Part shown: positions 52,660 to 60,022 of the stretch, piece after piece
Layout: the number at the start of each line of letters is the position of its first letter
How positions within the stretch are numbered: position 1 is the stretch's first letter
Source of the DNA: JAVVSR01 sp036654095
Lineage (GTDB): Bacteria > Bacillota > Clostridia > Christensenellales > CAG-917
Length of the DNA stretch: 64,000 nucleotides
NCBI GenBank assembly: GCA_036654095.1
Contig: JAVVSR010000006.1
Coordinates: forward strand, 1-64,000
Direction of reading: 5' to 3'
Position numbers and translations under genes: made by a program
The notes under the pieces: generated by a model
The model's input: only the letters and a program-made list of their open reading frames with translations
Database searches by the model: none
What the model was told of the DNA's origin: nothing

Positions 52660-53352
52660 ATGGTAATTCACGGACTAAACAAATTGACTTTGCTTGACTA
52701 CCCTTTGCACACCGCTTGCACGATATTTACAGGCGGTTGTAATTTTCGCTGTCCGTTTTGCCACAATCGAAGTTTGGTGTTGGCTCCCGAAAGCCAGCCC
52801 GTAATTTCAGAAGATGAGGTGTTATCTTTTTTAAAAAAGCGAGTTGGGGTACTTGAAGGCGCTTGTATTACAGGGGGAGAACCGACTTTGCAACCTGACC
52901 TATTTGAGTTTTGCGCAAAGGTTAAAAGTTTGGGTTACAAGGTAAAGCTTGACACCAATGGCACAAACCCTAGGCTTTTAAAAAAACTAATTGACGCTAA
53001 TTTTCTTGACTATGTAGCTATGGATATAAAAAACTCATTAACAAATTATGGCCTTAGCGTGGGTATCGAAAAGTTCAACACGGCAAATATTGAAGAAAGC
53101 GTTAAACTGTTATTGACAAATTGCGTCGACTACGAATTTAGAACAACCGTCGTAAAGGAATTTAATTCTGCTGAAGATTTCCGTGAAATTGCAACATGGT
53201 TATCGGGCGCAAAAAAATATTTTTTACAAACATTTAAAGATAGCGGCGACCTAATAAATAATACACTTCACGCAGCAGAAAGCAATGAAATGCATAATTT
53301 TTTGGATATTTTAAGCGAAAAGATTGTTAAAGTTGAAATTCGCGAAAGTTAA
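52660..53352 (+). CDS. nrdG: Anaerobic ribonucleotide reductase activating protein (radical SAM)
   Basis: A 230-residue radical SAM activase that installs the glycyl radical on NrdD. The cluster motif is CNFRCPFC (C27, C31, C34), followed by GACITGGEPTLQPDL (about 63-77). The start at ATG 52660 gives MVIHGLNKLTLLDYP, which matches family N-termini; an upstream in-frame ATG would add 64 unrelated residues. No clear Shine-Dalgarno is present; a TATAAT lies 6 bp before the ATG. It precedes nrdD by 149 bp, the order common in Clostridia. Confidence 0.92.
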   Translation: MVIHGLNKLTLLDYPLHTACTIFTGGCNFRCPFCHNRSLVLAPESQPVISEDEVLSFLKKRVGVLEGACITGGEPTLQPDLFEFCAKVKSLGYKVKLDTNGTNPRLLKKLIDANFLDYVAMDIKNSLTNYGLSVGIEKFNTANIEESVKLLLTNCVDYEFRTTVVKEFNSAEDFREIATWLSGAKKYFLQTFKDSGDLINNTLHAAESNEMHNFLDILSEKIVKVEIRES

Positions 53353-53357
53353 GTATA

Positions 53358-53404
53358 CCACAATATATAGTGGTGTACTATTTTTTTTTGTCAATACCTA
53401 GTAT
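53358..53404 (+). promoter_or_regulatory. Pair of NrdR boxes upstream of nrdD
   Basis: Box 1, CCACAATATATAGTGG (53358-53373), matches the NrdR consensus acaCwAtATaTwGtgt at 14 of 16 places. Box 2 at 53389-53404 matches 11 of 16, including most of the core. Their starts are 31 bp apart, the spacing typical of NrdR box pairs, and box 2 ends 7 bp before the -35. No nrdR gene is in the window. Confidence 0.8.
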
Positions 53405-53411
53405 TTACCCC

Positions 53412-53440
53412 TTGACAGCCTAATATATATATGCTATACT
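53412..53440 (+). promoter_or_regulatory. Promoter of nrdD-trxB
   Basis: TTGACA (53412-53417), 17-bp spacer, TATACT (53435-53440), directly after the NrdR boxes; nrdD starts 61 bp downstream. Confidence 0.85.
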
Positions 53441-53501
53441 TACCACACTGACCAAATATCGGCAAGTAAATAATACATCATACATAAAGGATAATGAGGA
53501 A

Positions 53502-55886
53502 ATGTTCCAAGTAATTAAAAGAGATGGCAAAATAGCGGATTTTGATTTGAAAAAAATTAGTGTTGCTATTACTAAAGCCTTTGAAGCGCAAAACAAAAAG
53601 TATGCTCCAAGCATTATTGACCTTCTTGCTCTCCGCGTTGCCGCTGATTTTGAGCCTAAGATTGAAGGCGATTTTGTTCACGTTGAAGATGTTCAAGACA
53701 GCGTTGAGCACGTACTTGAGCAATCGGGCTATACCGACGTAGCTAAAGCATATATTTTATATCGAAAGCAACGTGAAAAAATTCGTAATATGAAGTCCAC
53801 TATTTTGGACTACAAAGACCTTGTAAACAGTTATGTCAAACTTGAAGACTGGCGTGTTAAGGAAAATTCAACCGTTACCTACTCGGTCGGCGGTTTAATA
53901 TTGTCTAATAGTGGCGCAATCACCGCCAACTACTGGCTTTCTGAAATTTATGACGAGGAAATTGCAAATGCTCACCGTAATGCCGACATTCATATCCACG
54001 ATTTGTCAATGCTCACAGGCTATTGCGCAGGTTGGTCGCTTAAACAACTTATTCAAGAAGGCCTAGGCGGTATCCGCGGTAAAATTACATCGGCTCCGTC
54101 GGCGCACCTTTCTACGCTATGCAATCAAATGGTTAATTTTTTGGGCATTATGCAAAATGAATGGGCTGGCGCGCAAGCTTTTTCATCTTTTGACACCTAT
54201 CTCGCCCCCTTCGTTAAAGTGGATAACCTTTCTTATAAGGAAGTTAAACAGTGTATTCAATCATTTATTTACGGTGTCAACACACCTAGCCGTTGGGGTA
54301 CTCAAGCTCCGTTTACCAACATCACTCTTGACTGGACCGTTCCTAATGACTTGGCCGAGTTAAATGCTTTAGTTGGCGGCCGCGAAATGGACTTTAAATA
54401 TAAAGACTGTCAAGCCGAAATGGCTATGGTAAACAAAGCCTTTATTGATGTTATGGTAGAGGGCGACGCTAACGGACGCGGTTTCCAATATCCTATTCCG
54501 ACATACTCAATCACGTCTAATTTTGACTGGTCGGAAACTGAAAACAACAAGCTTCTGTTTGAAATGACCTCTAAATACGGCACTCCGTACTTTTCTAACT
54601 ATATCAACAGCGATATGGAGCCTAGCGACGTGCGCAGTATGTGTTGCAGGCTTAGGCTTGACCTTAGGGAACTTCGCAAGAAATCAGGCGGCTTCTTTGG
54701 AAGTGGCGAAAGCACAGGTTCGGTTGGTGTTGTAACTATTAATATGCCACGCATAGCTTATCTTGCCAACAACAAAGCGGATTTCTATAAACGTCTTGAT
54801 AAGGTTATGGATATTTCGGCGCGCTCGCTTAAAATCAAACGCGACGTCATTACTAAACTGCTTGAGGAAGGCTTGTATCCGTATACAAAACGCTATCTCG
54901 GCACTTTTAAAAATCACTTTTCGACCATTGGGCTTATCGGTATGAATGAAGTTGGCTTAAACGCTAATTGGCTTAAAGCTGACCTTACCCACGCCGAAAC
55001 ACAAGAGTTTGCTAAAGAAGTCCTTAATCATATGCGTGATAGGCTTTCCGACTATCAAGAAAAATACGGCGACTTATATAACCTTGAAGCTACCCCTGCC
55101 GAGTCAACAACCTACCGCTTGGCTAAACACGACAAGGCTAAATACAGCGATATCATCACTGCTAGCGAAAAAGATAAAACTCCTTACTATACAAACAGCT
55201 CAAATCTGCCCGTTGGCTATACTTCTGACATTTTTGAAGCATTAGATATTCAAGACGACTTGCAAACTTTGTATACATCTGGCACTGTTTTCCACGCTTT
55301 CTTAGGCGAAAAACTGCCCGATTGGAAGGCTACCGCAAAACTTGTACGCAAAATTGCCGAAAATTATAAACTGCCTTATTATACTATTTCGCCAACCTAC
55401 TCGGTTTGCGCTGACCACGGATATATCGCAGGCGAACACTTCACTTGCCCTATTTGCGGAGCGAACAGCGAAGTATACAGCCGAATTACAGGGTACTATC
55501 GCCCTGTGCAAAACTGGAATGACGGCAAACTACAAGAGTTTTCTGACCGTAAAGTTTACGATATCGAAAATAGCAAACTTAAACACGAACGCGTTTTATC
55601 GTGTGAAGGTGAAAAAAATGAATGTGGTTGCGCAACTTCATCTGTTCCTGCTGACGGCATTCTTTTATTCACTTCAAAAACCTGCCCTAACTGCAAAATG
55701 GCAAAAATGTTGTTGGATAAAGCGGGCATTACCTACAAAACTGTCGATGCCGAAGACGAAAAAGATACTACCGTTAGTTATGGCGTAAAAAAAGCGCCTA
55801 CTATGCTAGTTCCAAACGGACACGGCTTTGATAGATATGAAAACGCAAGTTTTATTAAAAAGTTTGTTGAGGAGTACAAGGCTTAA
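53502..55886 (+). CDS. nrdD: Class III ribonucleotide reductase fused to a C-terminal redoxin domain
   Basis: A 794-residue glycyl-radical enzyme that reduces ribonucleotides without oxygen. Order: ATP-cone (1-90, MFQVIKRDGKIADFDLKKI), catalytic barrel with LTGYCAGWSLKQLI and the Cys pair in RSMCCRLRLDLRE, a Zn-binding end (VCADHGYI, FTCPICGAN), and the radical glycine G664 in SRITGYYRPV. After a linker with ECGCA, residues about 718-794 form a thioredoxin/glutaredoxin-like domain: GILLFTSKTCPNCKMAKMLL (redox pair C728-C731) and KKAPTMLVP with the cis-Pro. The usual family length is about 700, so this is an added electron-donor domain. trxB starts 2 bp after its stop. Under NrdR-box control. 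Confidence 0.95.
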   Translation: MFQVIKRDGKIADFDLKKISVAITKAFEAQNKKYAPSIIDLLALRVAADFEPKIEGDFVHVEDVQDSVEHVLEQSGYTDVAKAYILYRKQREKIRNMKSTILDYKDLVNSYVKLEDWRVKENSTVTYSVGGLILSNSGAITANYWLSEIYDEEIANAHRNADIHIHDLSMLTGYCAGWSLKQLIQEGLGGIRGKITSAPSAHLSTLCNQMVNFLGIMQNEWAGAQAFSSFDTYLAPFVKVDNLSYKEVKQCIQSFIYGVNTPSRWGTQAPFTNITLDWTVPNDLAELNALVGGREMDFKYKDCQAEMAMVNKAFIDVMVEGDANGRGFQYPIPTYSITSNFDWSETENNKLLFEMTSKYGTPYFSNYINSDMEPSDVRSMCCRLRLDLRELRKKSGGFFGSGESTGSVGVVTINMPRIAYLANNKADFYKRLDKVMDISARSLKIKRDVITKLLEEGLYPYTKRYLGTFKNHFSTIGLIGMNEVGLNANWLKADLTHAETQEFAKEVLNHMRDRLSDYQEKYGDLYNLEATPAESTTYRLAKHDKAKYSDIITASEKDKTPYYTNSSNLPVGYTSDIFEALDIQDDLQTLYTSGTVFHAFLGEKLPDWKATAKLVRKIAENYKLPYYTISPTYSVCADHGYIAGEHFTCPICGANSEVYSRITGYYRPVQNWNDGKLQEFSDRKVYDIENSKLKHERVLSCEGEKNECGCATSSVPADGILLFTSKTCPNCKMAKMLLDKAGITYKTVDAEDEKDTTVSYGVKKAPTMLVPNGHGFDRYENASFIKKFVEEYKA

Positions 55887-55888
55887 TT

Positions 55889-56794
55889 ATGATTGATATA
55901 ATTGTTATAGGCGGTGGCACGGCAGGAATGACAGCCGCCCTATATGCGCTTAGAAATGGAAAAACCGTGCTTGTGCTTGAACAGGAAACTGTCGGTGGCC
56001 AGATTTCGTTTTCCCCACGTGTTGAAAATCTTCCGTCAATTAAACAAATTAGCGGCAGTGACTTTTCTCAAAATCTGTTTGAGCAAATTACCTCGCTTGG
56101 CGCAGAGTTTGAGCTTGAAAAGGTTGAACGCATTGATAAGGAAAACAATATTTTTAAAGTTAAAACCGACTACAACACACATATTGCAAAAAGTGTTATT
56201 ATTGCAGCAGGCGTAAAGCATCGGCAGTTGGGCGTTCCTATGGAACAGGAACTTGTTGGAAAAGGCGTTTCCTATTGCGCGGTGTGCGATGGCGCTTTCT
56301 ACGCTGGCGACAACGTATGCTTAATAGGCGATGCAAATACAGGTGTTCAATATGCTATTCTTTTAGCGAACTATTGCAAAAAAGTGTATGTATGTACTTT
56401 ATTTGACAAGTTTTTTGCCGACAAACGTTTAGTGACCACCTTGCTCACTAAAGAAAATGTTGAAATTCATCACAATCTATTGCTTAAAGAATTTTTGCAC
56501 GATACCGATTTAAATGGTTTAGTTTTTGAAAACACAATAGACAAAAGCCTATTTCAAATTGATGTCAAAGCCGCATTTATCGCGGTTGGACAAATGCCTG
56601 ATAATGAGATATTTTCTAATCTTGTAACATTGGATAAAAATGGATATATTGTTGCAACAGAAGACTGCACAACCCCAACTGAAGGTGTTTTTGTAGCTGG
56701 CGATTGTCGAACTAAGGCCGTGCGTCAACTTGCAACCGCAATTTGTGACGGAGCCATTGCCGCGACAGCTGCTTGCGCTTATATTGATAAATAA
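55889..56794 (+). CDS. trxB: Thioredoxin-reductase-like flavoprotein lacking NADPH motifs
   Basis: A 301-residue low-molecular-weight thioredoxin reductase homologue. FAD motif IIVIGGGTAGMTAALYAL (4-21), redox CAVC (C130, C133) and the second FAD motif GVFVAGDCRTKAVRQLATA are normal. In the pyridine nucleotide domain the expected GGGNSA is GDANTG (147-152) and the expected HRRxxFRA is TLFDKFFA; every arginine that holds the NADPH 2'-phosphate is missing. Ferredoxin-dependent, NADPH-independent homologues are known from Clostridia and lack these same signatures. Two bp from nrdD, so its target is almost surely the redoxin domain of NrdD. Terminator follows. Confidence 0.9.
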   Translation: MIDIIVIGGGTAGMTAALYALRNGKTVLVLEQETVGGQISFSPRVENLPSIKQISGSDFSQNLFEQITSLGAEFELEKVERIDKENNIFKVKTDYNTHIAKSVIIAAGVKHRQLGVPMEQELVGKGVSYCAVCDGAFYAGDNVCLIGDANTGVQYAILLANYCKKVYVCTLFDKFFADKRLVTTLLTKENVEIHHNLLLKEFLHDTDLNGLVFENTIDKSLFQIDVKAAFIAVGQMPDNEIFSNLVTLDKNGYIVATEDCTTPTEGVFVAGDCRTKAVRQLATAICDGAIAATAACAYIDK

Positions 56795-56817
56795 CCAATT
56801 AAATACTTAATACAGTT

Positions 56818-56847
56818 AAACCGCGCTATAAAGTGCGGTTTTTTTCA
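56818..56847 (+). terminator. Terminator of nrdD-trxB
   Basis: AAACCGCGCT (56818-56827) pairs with AGTGCGGTTT (56832-56841), one G-U, loop ATAA, followed by Ts. Confidence 0.92.
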
Positions 56848-56959
56848 TATTTTTACTTATACTTATTTTTTAATTTGCAAAGCTTTTATTTAATTAATTA
56901 AAATTGAAAATTTGCTTTAAAATTTTAAAATTTAATGTCAGTGCTTTTTTGCTATTAAG

Positions 56960-56988
56960 TTGACTTTTATCTTTAGCAAATATATACT
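56960..56988 (+). promoter_or_regulatory. Promoter of the acyltransferase-DUF6320 pair
   Basis: TTGACT (56960-56965), 17-bp spacer, TATACT (56983-56988). Transcription would begin near 56995, which is the first possible ATG, and 27 bp before the ATG chosen here. Confidence 0.7.
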
Positions 56989-57021
56989 ATTGTTATGAGT
57001 AAACAAAGTCAAGGTCTTTTA

Positions 57022-58308
57022 ATGGAAAACTTCAGTTGGCATAGGCTAGATAATTCTGCAAAAATATATCCTCTTGCGTTAAATAAAAACACTCAAAATC
57101 TATTTAGAATTTCCGCCGATATGACAGATACGGTCAACCCCGAAGTTTTATCTGCCGCCCTAACTTCCACAATTAAACGATATCCATCCTTTAATGTCAG
57201 CTTAAAAAAGGGTTTGTTTTGGCACTATCTTGAACAACTTAACGGCAAGCCCGACATCTATGAGGATAGCGATATTATCATTAAAGAAATTTCGTCAATA
57301 GGCACGTGCGGTTATAGTTTTAGGGTTTCCTATTACGAAAAACGCATTTCGATTGACTGTTTTCACGCGCTGTGCGACGGCAACGGTTGCTTTGAATTTG
57401 TAAAAACCTTGCTTTTTGAATATCTTTCTTTACTTGGATTTGATATCGACCCGCAAGAACGCATAAAACTTGCAAATTCGCCAGTTTTAAAGGAAGAAAT
57501 TGACGATAGCTTTTTAAGATATGCGCAAAACACTAAACTTCTTCAGCTTAAAGGCGTTGGCGAATTGCGAGGAACATCGGCATTTACTTTAAACGACTTC
57601 AGGTTTGAGTACGCAGGCAGTGGCGTTATACAAGGTACGTTTTCATCAAGTGAACTACTTAAGCTTTCCCACGAAAACAATGCCACCGTAACGGCATATC
57701 TTGGCGCTGTTCTCGCCTACTCTATCTACAAAACCAAACGCTTGCAGCCACTTGGAAATTTTCCGATTGTTTTATTTATTCCTATTAATTTACGAAAACT
57801 TTTCCCTTCTAAAACATTGCTTAATTTTTCACTTTTTTCAAGGTGCAAGATAGATATCAATGGCGAATTAGCTTTTTCAGACATATTGGAACGCACAAAA
57901 GAAGCTCTCGCGCGCGATACTAACAAAGATATTTTGCAAAACAAAATTAACGTTACCGCTAAAACTCAAAAAATCTTTATTTTTCGTGTTCTTCCGCTGT
58001 TTATAAAACAAGGTATATTTAAAGTTTCACAACTGTTTTTTGGAAAAAATAAAAAAACTCTTACCTTTACTAATATGGGCGTTCTTTCTTTACCCGATGG
58101 CATGAAATGCCATATAAACCACTTTTCCGTCGTCGCTAGCACCAGCAAAACTGCGCCTTCTACCGTTTCAGTTTGTACCGCTCTCGACAAAACAACAATC
58201 ACTTTTACCCGCAAAATTATCGACACCGAAATAGAAAAATTCTTTTTTAGATATCTTTCTAACGAAGGCCTTGACATTACGCTTACAAGCAATTACTGGG
58301 AGGTTTAA
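57022..58308 (+). CDS. Condensation-type (alcohol acetyltransferase-like) acyltransferase
   Basis: A 428-residue member of the CoA-dependent acyltransferase superfamily (AATase/condensation-domain fold). Start at ATG 57022, with AAGG 7 bp upstream; an ATG nine codons earlier coincides with the predicted transcription start. MENFSWHRLDNSAKIYPLAL is the family opening. The catalytic HxxxDG is HALCDGNG (about 112-119 from this start), and late blocks such as FTNMGVLSLPDGM correspond to the solvent-channel motif. Acceptor unknown. It is coupled directly to the DUF6320 gene, a pairing that I recall as common in Clostridia. Confidence 0.85.
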   Translation: MENFSWHRLDNSAKIYPLALNKNTQNLFRISADMTDTVNPEVLSAALTSTIKRYPSFNVSLKKGLFWHYLEQLNGKPDIYEDSDIIIKEISSIGTCGYSFRVSYYEKRISIDCFHALCDGNGCFEFVKTLLFEYLSLLGFDIDPQERIKLANSPVLKEEIDDSFLRYAQNTKLLQLKGVGELRGTSAFTLNDFRFEYAGSGVIQGTFSSSELLKLSHENNATVTAYLGAVLAYSIYKTKRLQPLGNFPIVLFIPINLRKLFPSKTLLNFSLFSRCKIDINGELAFSDILERTKEALARDTNKDILQNKINVTAKTQKIFIFRVLPLFIKQGIFKVSQLFFGKNKKTLTFTNMGVLSLPDGMKCHINHFSVVASTSKTAPSTVSVCTALDKTTITFTRKIIDTEIEKFFFRYLSNEGLDITLTSNYWEV

Positions 58309-58971
58309 ATGTATTGTAAATATTGTAACATTAACGTTGAAACGTCCTATCCTATCTGTCCGATTTGCAAAAATAAACTTGAGGGAACGCCTCTTGACGT
58401 TTCTGTTTTTCCCGAACGAAAACCTCGCAAATTACGCGCTCCTGTTACATTTACAGGCATATACTTTTTTGTCGCCGTTGCAATAATCGCAATTTGCGTA
58501 TCAATCAACATTTATCGACCCGCCCGTTACATTTGGTCATTGATGGTAGCGGTCTTATTGCTTTACATTTTTCTTTTAATTAAACATAGCATTATGTACA
58601 AAGGCACTGGCGGCAGCAAAATTTTTGTTCAAACACTTACGCTTTCGGGGCTTGTAATTGTTATTCAATATTTATTTCATATGAAAGAATGGGCATTTTC
58701 ATATGGTTTACCCTCTATCGTACTTTGTTCGCTTGGCATAAATATTTTATTTGTTTCAATATTTAATAAAAAAAGCCGCGACTATGTTCGTTATATGACC
58801 TACACAACTTTAATTGGGTTTATCCCGGCAATTCTCGAGCTATGCGGAGTATTTGAATACAGCATACTTTCAGCCTCTGCGGCGATAGCGTCGGCGCTCG
58901 TTTTGCTTGGATTGTTGATTTTTTCAAGAAAAGTTATTTGGGCTGAAATTCGTAAAAAAGGCCATTTTTAA
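58309..58971 (+). CDS. DUF6320 zinc-ribbon membrane protein
   Basis: A 220-residue protein beginning with a zinc ribbon, CKYCNI...YPICPICKNKL (two CxxC knuckles at residues 3-6 and 17-20), followed by six membrane helices (about 46-66, 70-90, 104-122, 130-148, 160-180, 183-203). This is the DUF6320 architecture. Its ATG follows the acyltransferase stop immediately, so the two must be co-translated; it may anchor or supply the acyltransferase at the membrane. Function unknown. Confidence 0.8.
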   Translation: MYCKYCNINVETSYPICPICKNKLEGTPLDVSVFPERKPRKLRAPVTFTGIYFFVAVAIIAICVSINIYRPARYIWSLMVAVLLLYIFLLIKHSIMYKGTGGSKIFVQTLTLSGLVIVIQYLFHMKEWAFSYGLPSIVLCSLGINILFVSIFNKKSRDYVRYMTYTTLIGFIPAILELCGVFEYSILSASAAIASALVLLGLLIFSRKVIWAEIRKKGHF

Positions 58972-59323
58972 CATACAATCGCCTCACTTCTCTTTTTATT
59001 CGGATTATAAAAGTTTATTCATAAAAAAAGCTTTATATTGTTATTTCAATTTAAAAGTACTAATTTTTTTTCCACTTCTATTTTCACATACATTTAAAAT
59101 GGTATTAAGCATATCGCCAACAATTTTCAAATTTTTTTAATGTAAATAAATTTAACTGAAAACTGTTTATTCATATAAAACTTGACAAGTATTTAAAACC
59201 ATTTCATATAATATAGCAAACGTTTACCATACATTTTTTGGGTTTTTCATTTGCTTCTACACATAAAATGTATCACGCTTTTATAAATTTAAATAAGTAG
59301 TATTGCAATTTTTTAAAATTTAA
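58972..59323. other. AT-rich intergenic region with an additional promoter-like site
   Basis: No coding frame. TTGACA (59182-59187) and TATAAT (59207-59212) are both perfect but 19 bp apart. Downstream are inverted arms ATACATTTT (about 59231)/AAAATGTAT (about 59267). A short untranslated RNA or long leader is possible but unsupported. Confidence 0.4.
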
Positions 59324-59352
59324 TGGACTTTTTTAAAATTGTTTGTTATAAT
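59324..59352 (+). promoter_or_regulatory. Promoter of the polyferredoxin gene
   Basis: TGGACT (59324-59329), 17-bp spacer, TATAAT (59347-59352), 33 bp before the ATG; ribosome site GGGAGTGAG. Confidence 0.6.
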
Positions 59353-59385
59353 TATTTTAATTAAGTAGGTTGCGGGAGTGAGACT

Positions 59386-59775
59386 ATGGCGTATTCTATT
59401 GATAAAACTGTTTGTGTTGCGTGTGGCGCTTGTGAATTTACCTGTCTGTTTAACGCTGTTACGCAAGTTCAAAATGCAGGCGAAAAACCTTATTACGAAA
59501 TTAACCGTGAAAAATGTATTGGTTGCGGGCAATGTTCGGATATTTGTATCGCGTCAGCTATTGCCCCCGAGGCAGGCCAAAAACGCTTGCAAAGTGTGCA
59601 TATAAATGCCGAAAAATGTATTGGCTGTTCGCTGTGCCAACGCGCTTGTCCGTCGCACGCTATCCAAGGTGTTATCAAACAACCATTTACCATCAGACAC
59701 GAAATTTGCATAAAGTGTGGAGCTTGCTTGCGCGCTTGCAAAAAAGACGCTATCGAGGTTACATACTTACCGTAA
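59386..59775 (+). CDS. Ferredoxin with four [4Fe-4S] cluster motifs
   Basis: A 129-residue electron carrier. Four CxxCxxCxxxC motifs: C10-C13-C16-C20, C44-C47-C50-C54, C78-C81-C84-C88 and C108-C111-C114-C118, so it looks like two tandem 2[4Fe-4S] ferredoxin modules. Each motif is followed by a two- to three-residue turn and AV/AI as in clostridial ferredoxins, but only the third has the Pro after the last Cys. Alone in its transcript. It could feed electrons to the NADPH-motif-less TrxB encoded 3 kb away, though nothing in the sequence proves this. Confidence 0.93.
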   Translation: MAYSIDKTVCVACGACEFTCLFNAVTQVQNAGEKPYYEINREKCIGCGQCSDICIASAIAPEAGQKRLQSVHINAEKCIGCSLCQRACPSHAIQGVIKQPFTIRHEICIKCGACLRACKKDAIEVTYLP

Positions 59776-59929
59776 ATTTTGCTTTAATACAATCAAATTT
59801 GTTTAAACTAAACGCGATATAATCGCGTAGAAAAAAAGCGCATATTCGTAAGCGTTTTTTTTATTTTCGCTTTTTAATTTCAATTTACATCTGCTCAAAT
59901 TACAACGTATTTAACGCGCTTGTTTTCGT

Positions 59930-59958
59930 TTGACAAGCCATTCTAATTGTCATATACT
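59930..59958 (+). promoter_or_regulatory. Promoter of the MATE gene
   Basis: TTGACA (59930-59935), 17-bp spacer, TATACT (59953-59958), 64 bp before the ATG. Confidence 0.8.
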
Positions 59959-60022
59959 ACATTAACAACTAAAAAACTAACTTCCGCTTTTCCCCGTTTC
60001 ACCGTAAAAGGATATCCTCTGT

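Noticed and set aside
59815..59875. Terminator after the polyferredoxin gene
   Set aside because: A-run, GCGC...GCG and T-run are present but the arms pair imperfectly; too weak to list as a feature.
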